DNA from: JBQLZQ01 sp052168355
GTDB lineage: Bacteria; Pseudomonadota; Alphaproteobacteria; DSM-16000; Inquilinaceae
DNA length: 64,000 nucleotides
Direction of reading: 5' to 3'
NCBI GenBank assembly: GCA_052168355.1
Contig: JBQLZQ010000059.1
Coordinates: 1 to 64,000 of the forward strand
The notes beneath the pieces were generated by a model. It saw nothing but the letters and a program-made list of their open reading frames with translations, searched no databases and was not told where the DNA came from. Positions 23,527-33,731 of the stretch are shown one piece after another. Numbering within the stretch: the stretch's first letter is position 1; every line of letters starts with the position of its first letter. The translations under genes were made by a program, and so were the position numbers.

Positions 23527-25058
23527 CGGCCGCCCCCCGCCGCCGCCGGTTCCAACCGACCGTGCCACATCGCCGCTTCGAGCAGGCGTTCGCCGTCGAA
23601 ATCGGCGCGGTCGTGGACGCCCCTGATCTCGCCATGGGCCATGACCAGGATCCGGTCGCACATGCCGATCAACTCCTCCATCTCCGAGGAAATGAACAGC
23701 ACGCCGGCCCCGGCGCCGACCAGATCGTTGATCAGCTTGTAGATCTCGAACTTGGCGCCGACATCGATGCCCCGGGTCGGTTCGTCCAGGATGAACACCG
23801 AGGGCGCGCGCATCAGCCATTTGGCCAGCACCACCTTTTGCTGGTTGCCGCCGCTGAGCGTGCGTACCAGCGTGCCTTCGTAGTCGGTCCGGTTGATCCG
23901 CACCTCGTCCGCCGCGCGGTGCACATCGTCGCCAAGCCGGGTGCGCTGGATCAAGCGCAGCCAGCCGGACGCCCGGTCGTTGAGCGACGGCAGCGCCACG
24001 TTGTCGGTGATCGAGGCTTCCATCAGCAGGCCCTCGGCCCGCCGGTCCTCCGTCAGGAACGCCATGCCGCGATCCATGCAGATGGCGGGGGTCGGCCGGT
24101 CCAGGGGCGCGCCGTTCAATCGGATACGCCCCGTCGCATGGGGGTCCAGACCGAACAGGATGCGCGCCAGTTCCGACCGCCCCGACCCCATGAGCCCGGA
24201 GACGCCCAGAACCTCGCCGCGGTGCAGGGTCAACCCGATATCCTTGACGATGCCGGGCTCGCTCAAGGCCTCGACCTCCAGCACCGGGTCGGCGGACGGC
24301 ACTGTGTGGCGCGGCGGGAACAGCTGGTCGATCTTGCGCCCGACCATGGCCGAGATCATCCGCTCGACGGTCATCTCGTCGGCCGGGCCGCCGCCGACCA
24401 CGGCACCGTCGCGCAGCACCACCACGTCGTCGCACAGCGCCAGCACGTCGGCCAGAATATGGCTGATATAGATCATGGCGATGCCGCGCGCCCGCAACCG
24501 GCCGATGATCTCGAACAGCCGCTCCGTCTCGCGCCGGGTCAGGGAGGTGGTGGGCTCGTCGAAGATGATGATCTTTGCGTCGGCGTTGAGGGCCTTGGCG
24601 ATCTCGACAAGCTGCCGTTCGCCCTGGCTGAGGCGCATCACCGGCGTCGATGGCGCGTGCTCGAGATCGACCGATTCCAGCGCCGCCCGGGTGCGCGTCC
24701 GGATATCGGCCCGGTCGATCAGCGGCAGGAACCGGCCGCGGCGGGGGAAGCCCCCGACGAACAGGTTTTCCTCGATCGACAGATTCTCGAAAAGGTTGAG
24801 TTCCTGATGGATGAAGGCGATGCCGGCGTCCTGGGCGTCGCGCGGACGGCGCGGTTCATAGGGCCGGCCATCGATGCGGATGGCGCCCGCATCCATCGGA
24901 TGAACGCCGCCCAGGATGTTCATGGCGGTCGACTTGCCCGACCCGTTCTCGCCCACCAGCCCCAGCACGCGGCCGGCCTCCAGCGTAAAGCCGATGCCGT
25001 GCAGCACCTCGACGCCAAAGAAGCTTTTGCGCACGTTTTCGTATTCGAGAAGGGCCAA
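23523..25058 (-). CDS. sugar ABC transporter ATPase, RbsA type (two ABC cassettes)
   Basis: 511 residues with a TTG start after a clear GGGGAGG. Cassette 1 has Walker A GENGSGKST (36-44), signature LSQGERQ and Walker B IIFDEPT; cassette 2 has a degenerate Walker A (GLMGSGRSE), signature LSGGNQQK and FILDEPTRGID, the usual RbsA/MglA arrangement. It energises import of a monosaccharide by the two permeases around it (25062 and 22525) and the binding protein at 26171. Confidence 0.92.
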   Translation of the reverse strand: MALLEYENVRKSFFGVEVLHGIGFTLEAGRVLGLVGENGSGKSTAMNILGGVHPMDAGAIRIDGRPYEPRRPRDAQDAGIAFIHQELNLFENLSIEENLFVGGFPRRGRFLPLIDRADIRTRTRAALESVDLEHAPSTPVMRLSQGERQLVEIAKALNADAKIIIFDEPTTSLTRRETERLFEIIGRLRARGIAMIYISHILADVLALCDDVVVLRDGAVVGGGPADEMTVERMISAMVGRKIDQLFPPRHTVPSADPVLEVEALSEPGIVKDIGLTLHRGEVLGVSGLMGSGRSELARILFGLDPHATGRIRLNGAPLDRPTPAICMDRGMAFLTEDRRAEGLLMEASITDNVALPSLNDRASGWLRLIQRTRLGDDVHRAADEVRINRTDYEGTLVRTLSGGNQQKVVLAKWLMRAPSVFILDEPTRGIDVGAKFEIYKLINDLVGAGAGVLFISSEMEELIGMCDRILVMAHGEIRGVHDRADFDGERLLEAAMWHGRLEPAAAGGGR

Positions 25059-25061
25059 GGC

Positions 25062-26090
25062 TTAGCCTCCCCGCGCCTGGATGCGGGTGCGGGTGGCGTC
25101 GATCACCGCCGCCAACAGGATGACCGCGCCCTTGATGGCGAAGACGAAGAACAGCGACAGGCCCATCATCTTGAGGCTGGTGTCGATGACCACCAGGAAC
25201 AGCACGCCAAAGACCGTCCAGACGATCTTGCCCTTGCCGCCGAACAGGCTGGTGCCGCCGATGACCACGGCCCCGATGATGTCGAGCAGCATGTTCTGGC
25301 CCAGGATCGGCGTCCCGGTTTCCAGCCGGCCGGTATACAGCACGGACGACAGCGACGCGCAGATGCCCGAGATGACGAAGGCGAGAAGGATGCAGCGCCG
25401 CACCGGCACGCCGGACACCGACGCCGTGCGTGGGCTGAGACCGATGGCGTAGAGCTGCTGGCCAAGCACCGTGCGCGACAGCAGAACATGGCCGAACAGC
25501 CCGACGGCCAGCGCCACCCACAGGCTGTTGGGAATGCCGGCGATGTCGCCCTGGCCGATGACCACGAAGGCCGGCGGCAGGTTGGCGATGCTGCTGGTGT
25601 CGGTATGGAAGGTGGTGAACCAGATCGCCGCGCCGGAAAAGAACATCATCATGGTCAGGGTGACGATGAAGGGCGGCATGGCGAACCGGGTGATGCACAG
25701 GCCGTTGACGGCGCCGATCGCCGCCCCGACACCGACCATGACCATCAGTGCCGCCGGCACCGCCAGCGGCGATCCGGCCAGATAGCCGCCATCGCCGGAC
25801 ATCACGCTGGCCCCGGCGACGCTGGCCATGGCGATGACGGCGGTGACCGACAAGTCGATCCCCGCCACGATCAGCACGAAGGTCTGGCCGATCGCCACCA
25901 CCAGCAGCGGCAGCATGTCGTTGAGGATGTTGCCCAGGCTTTCCAGCGACGCGATCTGCGGGATAAAGGGCACGATGGCGGCGAAATAGATCACCGTCAG
26001 ATACAGCACCAGATACTCCGAGAACAGCAGCCGCCGCAGCACCGTGCGCAGCCTGGTGCCGCCGCTTGCCTCAAGGCCGGTCGCGCTCAC
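25062..26090 (-). CDS. ribose-type sugar ABC transporter permease
   Basis: 342 residues with a GTG start at 26090. Multiple transmembrane helices, the motif IVAGIDLSVTAVIAM near 74-88 and VVIGGTSLFGGKGKI near 276-290 identify the RbsC/XylH family. It is the second channel subunit of the same importer as the permease at 22525 and is followed after 3 bases by the ATPase gene. The 80 bases before it, after the binding-protein stop, contain no clear hairpin. Confidence 0.9.
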   Translation of the reverse strand: MSATGLEASGGTRLRTVLRRLLFSEYLVLYLTVIYFAAIVPFIPQIASLESLGNILNDMLPLLVVAIGQTFVLIVAGIDLSVTAVIAMASVAGASVMSGDGGYLAGSPLAVPAALMVMVGVGAAIGAVNGLCITRFAMPPFIVTLTMMMFFSGAAIWFTTFHTDTSSIANLPPAFVVIGQGDIAGIPNSLWVALAVGLFGHVLLSRTVLGQQLYAIGLSPRTASVSGVPVRRCILLAFVISGICASLSSVLYTGRLETGTPILGQNMLLDIIGAVVIGGTSLFGGKGKIVWTVFGVLFLVVIDTSLKMMGLSLFFVFAIKGAVILLAAVIDATRTRIQARGG

Positions 26091-26170
26091 CCAATCTCAC
26101 CCGATCCGTCAGAAGACACGTCGCGGAACGGCCGGGAGCGCTCATGCCCCCGGCCCTTCAACGATGAGGT

Positions 26171-27172
26171 TCAGCCGTGTTCGGCCTGATAGATATGGTA
26201 ACCCCACATCCGCTCCTTCATCTTCTCGAAATTCGCCTGGGTGATGGCGAACCCGGGATCGAGCAGAAGCCGCTCGACCTCCTTGCCCTCCTGCAGGTCG
26301 ATGATGGCGTTGATCGCCAGTTCGGCCTCGTAGAACAGATCCTGCACGCCGTCGGCATCCAGATACTGGTCCTTCATCAGCTCGTAGGCCGTGGCGTCGC
26401 CGTCGAAGCCGCCGAAGACGACGTGGCCGTCCTCGCCGATCTTGTGCCACTTGCCGGCGACCCGCAGCGCCTGGACGATCTGCGGAAACATGAAGTCCGA
26501 CGAGGTGAACAGGAAGTTGATGTCCGGGTTGGCCTGCAGGGCGTTGGTCAGCCCGGCGAAGGCCTTGTCGGCATTCCATTCCGTGGGGATGCGCGCCACC
26601 ACCTCGATCAGGTCGGGATGCTGATCGACGATGTCGAAAAAGCCGTCGCGCCGGCCGATGGCGTTGGGGTCGCCCAGGTCGCCGATCAGGATGGCCGCCT
26701 TGTAGCTGCCGCCCTTTTCCTGCGCCACCTTGACCAGATACTCCACCGTCTCCTGAGTGATCCGCCGGTTGTCGGCCTGGACGGCGACGGAGAAGGCGTC
26801 GCTTTCGGCCGGGGGCCGGTTGAAATGAACCATCGGCACACCGGCGGCGTTGGCCTCGCGGATCGCCGGAATGACCGCGTTGCTGTCGGTCTGGACGATG
26901 ATGATGCCGTCGACGCCGCGGGCCAGCATGGCCTTGACCTGCTCGAACTGCCGGTTGTCGTCCTGATCGGAGATGGCTTGCACCATCTCGAAGCCGCGGC
27001 CCTCAAGATCCTGCTTGATGGCCTCGATGCCCGCCACCCAGAAGGGCGAGTAGAGACCGTCGAACAGGACGGCGATGGTCTTCTGGCCCTGGGCCCTGGC
27101 GAAAACCGGCCAGCCCGCGGTGCCGGCGGCCAGCAGCGAGGCCAGGGTGAATTGGCGACGATTCAGATCCAT
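26171..27172 (-). CDS. sugar-binding protein of ribose-type ABC importer, twin-arginine signal
   Basis: 333 residues from the ATG at 27172 (GGGAGG upstream). The N-terminus MDLNRRQFTLASLL... followed by ARAQG looks like a Tat signal peptide with cleavage near residue 28. The mature part is a periplasmic-binding-protein-like I fold: it opens TIAVLFDGLYSPFW and has the domain-crossing IIIVQTDSNAV block. It heads the branched-sugar operon. The ligand is probably D-apiose or a similar pentose, by association with the downstream enzymes. Confidence 0.88.
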   Translation of the reverse strand: MDLNRRQFTLASLLAAGTAGWPVFARAQGQKTIAVLFDGLYSPFWVAGIEAIKQDLEGRGFEMVQAISDQDDNRQFEQVKAMLARGVDGIIIVQTDSNAVIPAIREANAAGVPMVHFNRPPAESDAFSVAVQADNRRITQETVEYLVKVAQEKGGSYKAAILIGDLGDPNAIGRRDGFFDIVDQHPDLIEVVARIPTEWNADKAFAGLTNALQANPDINFLFTSSDFMFPQIVQALRVAGKWHKIGEDGHVVFGGFDGDATAYELMKDQYLDADGVQDLFYEAELAINAIIDLQEGKEVERLLLDPGFAITQANFEKMKERMWGYHIYQAEHG

Positions 27173-27294
27173 GGGTCGATGTCCTCCCTTTCCCAATGTC
27201 GGATGCGAAGCCCGATCCGGCCCATGGCCCAAACCATGATGCAACGGACCCGATGACAGGCGCGATGCCGCGTTGACGCGCAGCTTAGGTACTC

Positions 27295-27322
27295 ATAATA
27301 CCAGTATGCCAGGGGAGCGCAA
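27295..27322 (-). promoter_or_regulatory. promoter of the branched-sugar operon
   Basis: On the minus strand TTGCGC (27322-27317), a 16-bp spacer and TATTAT (27300-27295), about 120 bases before the binding-protein start. The long leader of about 115 bases is otherwise featureless by eye. Confidence 0.5.
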
Positions 27323-27335
27323 TTGTTTGTTGCGC
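27317..27335. promoter_or_regulatory. inverted repeat over the -35 element, candidate operator
   Basis: GCGCAA (27317-27322), 7 bases, TTGCGC (27330-27335). The right end of the site coincides with the -35 hexamer of the operon promoter, the position expected for a repressor site. The cognate regulator is not in the window. Confidence 0.4.
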
Positions 27336-27421
27336 CTGGAGAGCCGGACGGGATCGGTTCGTTCCGCCTTTTCCGGTTAGAGTTGCGCGACCCGACTTCC
27401 GCCCGGAATTGAGGAGCGATC

Positions 27422-27997
27422 ATGGAAACGCCTGCGAGGATCGGACGGGGATCGCGGCGTCGGGGCCCGGTCACCACCCGGCGCGCCGGGGCGGACGACA
27501 TCGACGCGATCGTGCGCGTCCATGCGCTATCGCGGCGTCATGCCTATGCCGCGTTTCTCCCGGCCGAGAACTTTTCGGACGGCGCCATGGCGGCGCGGCG
27601 GGCACGCCATTTTGCCGCTCTGGCCGACCCGGGCCCTCTCTCGGCGATGGTCCTGGCCGAAGCGGCGGGCGAGGTCATCGCCTTCGGCGCCTGTGCCGCG
27701 CAGAGCGGCGACCACCACCGCCATGGCGGGGAGATCACGCAGCTTTATGTGCTGCCCTCCCATTTCGGACAGGGCATCGGACGGATGCTGCTGGGCGTGC
27801 TGGCGCACCACCTTCTGGACGGCGGCATCGGCGCGGCGACCGTGTGCGCCTATCGCGACAACGCGCCGGCCGTCGCCTTCTACCGCCGGGTCGGCGCCCG
27901 CCATCTGGCCGACCACGAGGCCGACAAGACCGGCGCCCGCGTCATGATATCGACGTTCGCCTTCGACGATTTGACGGCGCTGACCGACTTCGGCTAG
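27422..27997 (+). CDS. GNAT-family N-acetyltransferase
   Basis: A 191-residue protein; GAGGAG precedes the ATG. The acetyl-CoA site is ITQLYVLPSHFGQGIGRMLLG (Q/G-x-G-x-G at about 115-120), followed by the NAPAVAFYRRVGAR segment characteristic of RimI-like enzymes. The first 15 residues are an Arg/Gly-rich extension that may be dispensable. It is transcribed divergently from the sugar-binding protein and its stop codon overlaps that of the convergent hupE/ureJ gene by 4 bases. The substrate is unknown. Confidence 0.8.
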   Translation: METPARIGRGSRRRGPVTTRRAGADDIDAIVRVHALSRRHAYAAFLPAENFSDGAMAARRARHFAALADPGPLSAMVLAEAAGEVIAFGACAAQSGDHHRHGGEITQLYVLPSHFGQGIGRMLLGVLAHHLLDGGIGAATVCAYRDNAPAVAFYRRVGARHLADHEADKTGARVMISTFAFDDLTALTDFG

Positions 27998-28584
27998 GCC
28001 AGCCCGACAAGCGCCGTCGCGCCGAACACTGTCGCGGCCAGACCGGCAAGGCGGAGGGCGCGCGGCCGCAGGGCGCGGGCGGCGACGGCCAGGGCGGCCC
28101 CTGCCGCCAGCAGCCCGGCGGTGGCCAGCAGAAACCCGGCGCCGAAGGCAACCGGCGCGGCGCCGCCGGGTATCTCGCCGCCATGGGCATAGCCGTGGGC
28201 CAGGGCGAAGACCGCCCCCACGCACGCCAGCGTCGGCCCGGGCAACCGCGTCCCGAACGTCAGCAGACCGCCAAAGACGATGACGGAAACGGCGATGCCC
28301 GGTTCGGCCAGCGGCACGGCAAGACCGGCGACGGCGGTCACGGCACCAGCCCCCATCGCGATCAGGAACACCGCCATCGGCGGCCACGCCAGCCGCACGG
28401 CGCGGGCGCCGGCCAGCGCCCCGAAGGCCAGCAGCGCGATCAGATGATCGGCCCCCAACACCGGATGCAGCAGGCCCGACACGAACCCGCCGGCCTGGCC
28501 GGTGCCGGTGTGCGCCGACGCGGGCGCGGCGATCAGGAGTGTTGCGGCGGCGGCAATGAGGGTGAGGGACGGGCGCGCGGTCAT
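27994..28584 (-). CDS. ureJ: HupE/UreJ-family nickel permease
   Basis: 196 residues from the ATG at 28584, preceded by CAGGAGAG. A signal peptide (1-24, ending ASAHTG) is followed by six transmembrane segments. The HupE/UreJ metal motif is seen as HPVLGADHLIALLAFG (about 41-56), with a second His pair in AHGYAHGGE. It most likely brings Ni2+ into the cell for urease. It is the last gene of the urea operon, 25 bases after ureG. Confidence 0.85.
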   Translation of the reverse strand: MTARPSLTLIAAAATLLIAAPASAHTGTGQAGGFVSGLLHPVLGADHLIALLAFGALAGARAVRLAWPPMAVFLIAMGAGAVTAVAGLAVPLAEPGIAVSVIVFGGLLTFGTRLPGPTLACVGAVFALAHGYAHGGEIPGGAAPVAFGAGFLLATAGLLAAGAALAVAARALRPRALRLAGLAATVFGATALVGLA

Positions 28585-28609
28585 GAAGGCTCTCCTGTCG
28601 GTCAAAATG

Positions 28610-29269
28610 TTATGCTTGAACCGGTGAGGCGTGCGGAGCAAGTCCCCCGGTCCGGACGACGAAATCGGCGACGCTGTCCACGCCCTCCCCCGACCGGATG
28701 TTGGTGAAGACAAAGGGCCGGTCGCCGCGCATCCGGCGCGAATCCCGATCCATCACGTCCAGGCTGGCCCCAACCATGGGGGCCAGATCGGTCTTGTTGA
28801 TGATCAGCAGGTCCGAGCGGGTGATGCCCGGACCGCCCTTGCGCGGGATCTTGTCGCCGGCCGAAACGTCGATGACATAGAGGGTGATGTCCGCCAGTTC
28901 CGGCGAGAAGGTGGCGGCCAGATTGTCGCCGCCGGATTCGATCAGGATGATGTCCAGGCCGGGGAACCGGCCGCGCATATCGGCGACGGCGGCCAGGTTG
29001 ATCGACGCGTCCTCGCGGATCGCCGTGTGCGGGCAGCCGCCGGTTTCCACACCCATGATCCGGTCTTCCGGCAGGGCGCCGGAGCGAATCAGGAATTCCG
29101 CGTCCTCCCGGGTGTAGATGTCGTTGGTGATCGCCGCAACCTCATAGGGTCCGGCCAGCCGCCGGCACAAGGCGTCGGTCAGCGCCGTCTTGCCGGATCC
29201 GACCGGGCCGCCGATGCCGACGCGCAACGGGCCGTGGGGAGAGCGGAGGGTCTGGGGGGACGCGATCAT
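28610..29269 (-). CDS. ureG: urease accessory GTPase UreG
   Basis: 219 residues. The P-loop GIGGPVGSGKT is at 18-28, the nickel-binding Cys-Pro-His in GGCPHTAIR near 82, the SIMIBI-type ESGGDN motif near 117 and the guanine-binding NKTDLA near 167. UreG hydrolyses GTP while passing Ni2+ from UreE through UreF/UreD to apo-urease. Start overlaps the ureF stop (ATGA, 29266-29269). Full normal length. Confidence 0.96.
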   Translation of the reverse strand: MIASPQTLRSPHGPLRVGIGGPVGSGKTALTDALCRRLAGPYEVAAITNDIYTREDAEFLIRSGALPEDRIMGVETGGCPHTAIREDASINLAAVADMRGRFPGLDIILIESGGDNLAATFSPELADITLYVIDVSAGDKIPRKGGPGITRSDLLIINKTDLAPMVGASLDVMDRDSRRMRGDRPFVFTNIRSGEGVDSVADFVVRTGGLAPHASPVQA

Positions 29270-29949
29270 GAGCGGAACAGCCTCGTATACTGGGTTTCGT
29301 GACGCATGGAGCACCATTCGACCACCGGCACGGCGGTGCCGATATCGTCGAGATCCATGGTCTCCGCCGCCACCGCCGTCCGGGCGACGACCGGTTCGAG
29401 GGCGGCCAAGGTCCGCTGGCCATCGGTCTGGCCAACCGGGATCAAGCGCACCCCGGCCGACACCAGATTGGCGGTGATCGCCTGGAGATAGGCCGGCAGC
29501 GCGGTGACGAGTGGCACGCCGTGACCGGCGCAGGCGGTGCCGACGGCGACGGGGTAGGCGACGGGACCCGACCAGACCCGGGACAGAAGGTCGAACGAAG
29601 CGCATGGCCAGACGGCGACCGTCGCGGTCAGAAAGGCGGCGCCCTGGGCCGCCGTCTCACGACCGATTTCCGCCGTCGGCCTGAGTGCCGCCGCCAGTTC
29701 CGCCACCGCCGCCAGGGCGGTCCCGTCACCGGCCGACGCGGCGCGCGACGCGTGGGCCAGCAAAACCCCATCGGCGCGACCGGCCCCCCGTTCGACGATC
29801 GCGCCGACCCAATCCGTCAGCGTTTCCCGGTCGGTGATCAGCCCCGCCTCGACGGCGAATTCGATGCCGTGACTGTAGCTGAAGGCGCCGACCGGATAGG
29901 ACGGCGACAGCCACGCCATCAGCCGATAGAGCGCGGTATCAGCGGTCAT
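29266..29949 (-). CDS. ureF: urease accessory protein UreF
   Basis: 227 residues from the ATG at 29949, which overlaps the end of ureE by 11 bases; an earlier in-frame start at 30030 would read through the His-rich end of ureE in another frame and is unlikely. The opening LYRLMAWLSPSYPVGAFSYSHGIE is the family hallmark. UreF links UreD and UreG in the nickel-insertion complex on apo-urease. Confidence 0.95.
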   Translation of the reverse strand: MTADTALYRLMAWLSPSYPVGAFSYSHGIEFAVEAGLITDRETLTDWVGAIVERGAGRADGVLLAHASRAASAGDGTALAAVAELAAALRPTAEIGRETAAQGAAFLTATVAVWPCASFDLLSRVWSGPVAYPVAVGTACAGHGVPLVTALPAYLQAITANLVSAGVRLIPVGQTDGQRTLAALEPVVARTAVAAETMDLDDIGTAVPVVEWCSMRHETQYTRLFRS

Positions 29950-30463
29950 CGCCGGACCCGTGGCTGTGACCGTGCCCATGGCTGTGGTCGTGATCTTCAT
30001 CGAAATGGTGATGCCCGTGACCGTGCCCATAGGCCCCGCCCTCGGGATCGAAGGGAGCGCGATGGCGGATCACCTGCGCGCCCAGCCCCTCGGCCATGGC
30101 GACGATGACGTGATCGTCGCGGATGCGCAACCGGTCGCCCAGAACCTGGGTCGGCAGATGGCGGTTGCCCAGATGCCAGGCAACACGCACCAGGGCCTCC
30201 GGCGTGGCGCAGACGATGTCGGCCACGGGTTCGGGCGCGGCCTTGACGCGGATCATCCCGCCATCGCCCAGTACCAGCCCGTCGCCGTCGCGCAGGGCCG
30301 CCGCCGTCGCCAGGTCGAGCAGCACATCCGCGCCATCGTCGGCCGTCAGGCGCAGGCGCCGCCGGTGCCGCTGGTCGAAATCCAACGTCGCGGTGACCGT
30401 CGCGGCGCCGGGAGAAAAACTCCCCGCCGGCGCCACGACGCGGGCGATCCGATCCACGGTCAT
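29939..30463 (-). CDS. ureE: urease nickel metallochaperone UreE
   Basis: 174 residues: N-terminal peptide-binding domain, central metal domain with LGNRHLPTQV (His100 region) and a His/Asp-rich tail (about 145-171: GHGHGHHHFDEDHDHSHGHGHSHG in part) that can hold several Ni2+. It delivers nickel to UreG. Starts 1 base after the ureC stop codon. Confidence 0.95.
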   Translation of the reverse strand: MTVDRIARVVAPAGSFSPGAATVTATLDFDQRHRRRLRLTADDGADVLLDLATAAALRDGDGLVLGDGGMIRVKAAPEPVADIVCATPEALVRVAWHLGNRHLPTQVLGDRLRIRDDHVIVAMAEGLGAQVIRHRAPFDPEGGAYGHGHGHHHFDEDHDHSHGHGHSHGSGDDR

Positions 30464-30464
30464 G

Positions 30465-32174
<1,710 letters not shown>

Positions 32175-32178
32175 GACG

Positions 32179-32496
32179 TCAGTCCTTACCGTCGAGCGGC
32201 CCCATGACCGCCTGGTTGAAGCCATAGACCACGCGCGCACCGCCATAGGGGACCAGGGCCACTTCGCGGGCCTGGCCAGGCTCGAAGCGCACGGCGGTGC
32301 CGGCCGCGATGTCCAGCCGGTGGCCGCGCGCCGCGGCGCGGTCGAAGTCCAGCGCCGGATTGGTTTCGGCGAAATGGTAGTGGCTGCCGACCTGAATCGG
32401 CCGGTCGCCGGTATTGGCGACCTTGAGTGTCAGGACCGGACGCCCTTCATTGAGCTCGATGTCGCCGTCGGCGCACAGGATTTCACCGGGGTGCAT
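32179..32496 (-). CDS. ureB: urease beta subunit UreB
   Basis: 105 residues, usual size for the separate beta subunit. The start MHPGEIL and the segments VGSHYHFAETNPALDFDR and LDIAAGTAVRFEPG are family signatures. It is a structural subunit packed against UreC. It lies 10 bases downstream of ureA. Confidence 0.97.
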   Translation of the reverse strand: MHPGEILCADGDIELNEGRPVLTLKVANTGDRPIQVGSHYHFAETNPALDFDRAAARGHRLDIAAGTAVRFEPGQAREVALVPYGGARVVYGFNQAVMGPLDGKD

Positions 32497-32506
32497 GGAG
32501 GGATCC

Positions 32507-32809
32507 TCAGCGGATGGGTTGATGGACGGTGACCAGCTTGGTCCCGTCGGGAAAGGTCGCTTCGACCTGGATCTCGTCGATCATCTCGGCGATTCCGTCC
32601 ATGACCTGATCGCGCCCGACGACCTTGCCGCCGGCGGCCATGAGATCGGCCACCGAGCGTCCGTCGCGCGCGCCTTCCACGACGAAGTCGGTGACCAGGG
32701 CGATGGCTTCGGGATAGTTGAGCTTAACCCCGCGGGCCAGCCGCGCCCGCGCCACCATGGCGGCGACGGACACCAGAAGCTTGTCCTTTTCCCGGGACGT
32801 CAGATGCAT
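32507..32809 (-). CDS. ureA: urease gamma subunit UreA
   Basis: 100 residues, beginning MHLTSREKDKLL with LNYPEAIALVTDFVVEGARDG and VEATFPDGTKLVTVH(Q/N)P, all diagnostic of the gamma subunit. It caps the trimeric urease. It lies 22 bases downstream of ureD; order ureDABC is conserved in alphaproteobacteria. Confidence 0.97.
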   Translation of the reverse strand: MHLTSREKDKLLVSVAAMVARARLARGVKLNYPEAIALVTDFVVEGARDGRSVADLMAAGGKVVGRDQVMDGIAEMIDEIQVEATFPDGTKLVTVHQPIR

Positions 32810-32831
32810 GGCGCGCTCTCTTTCGTCACGA

Positions 32832-33731
32832 TCAACATGTCCAGACCGCCGGCAGCGGTGTTGGCCGCCCGGCCAGGGCCGACCCGAACCGTTCGATCAC
32901 CGTGCCCAGGGCCGGGCGCAGACCAAATCCGTCGGCGGCGAGCAGCCGGAACACCAGCACATCGCCAAGGGCCGTGACACCGGCCCGGACGTCCAGATCG
33001 CCGATCCAGTCACGCGCCGTGTCCGCCCAGGCGGCCACGTCCGGGCCGACATAGACCAGGCTGGCCATCGCCCGCGCCTCGCCAAAGGCCGGTGCCCGCC
33101 CCAGTTGGCCGGCGATATCGTCTTCCACGCACAGCGTATCGGCCCACACCAGGGAGCCGTCCCGCCGTACCCGCCAGCCGTCGCGCACGGCCCCGTCGCG
33201 CACCGTTTCGCCGTGGGCGTGACGCCCGAACACGATGGATTCGCAAGCCAGAAGCCGGCCGCCGGGTGCCATGTCGACGTCGATCCGCCGGCGCAGGCGG
33301 GCGCCGTCGAACAGGATCGTTTCCTGCGGCAGCCAGGTCAGCATGGCGTTGTCGGCGACCGTCAACGTGGTGTCGATGGTGCAGACGGGGCCGCGCGACC
33401 GATAGATCTTTTCCGCCGCCTGGCTGGCAATGGTCGCCATGGCGCCCCGTCCCAGCGTCACGTCGTGCCGCATGGTGTCGCCGTCCGTCATGCCGCCCGC
33501 GGTGTTGAGCAGGACCGCCTCCACCGGGCCATCGCGCCGGGGCTGCGGAAAGCGCACCCGTCCGCAGCCCGCCTGATAGAGGTCGCAAAGCGCGGTGACG
33601 CCGCCGGGCGCCGCGAACCCCACCGTGACCGCGCCGTGGGATCGGGGCAGCGGCGTCGCCAGCGACTCGCAGGCGGTGGCGTCGGTCGTCGAATGCAGGA
33701 CGTCGTCAGACGGTGAGATAACGGCGTACAT
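32832..33731 (-). CDS. ureD: urease accessory protein UreD
   Basis: 299 residues from the ATG at 33731, which overlaps the urtE stop by 26 bases. Family motifs: FPQPRRDGPVEAVLLNTAGGMTDGD near 61-85, ASQAAEKIYRS and TWLPQETILFDGA. UreD binds apo-urease and offers the channel through which UreF/UreG deliver nickel. The overlap couples urea transport genes to urease maturation. Confidence 0.93.
   Translation of the reverse strand: MYAVISPSDDVLHSTTDATACESLATPLPRSHGAVTVGFAAPGGVTALCDLYQAGCGRVRFPQPRRDGPVEAVLLNTAGGMTDGDTMRHDVTLGRGAMATIASQAAEKIYRSRGPVCTIDTTLTVADNAMLTWLPQETILFDGARLRRRIDVDMAPGGRLLACESIVFGRHAHGETVRDGAVRDGWRVRRDGSLVWADTLCVEDDIAGQLGRAPAFGEARAMASLVYVGPDVAAWADTARDWIGDLDVRAGVTALGDVLVFRLLAADGFGLRPALGTVIERFGSALAGRPTPLPAVWTC

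Noticed and set aside
23562..26189. 875-codon frame on the plus strand, rich in His, Arg, Gln and Asp
   Set aside because: It lies opposite the ABC transporter genes and has the composition typical of antisense frames of GC-rich genes, without domain motifs.
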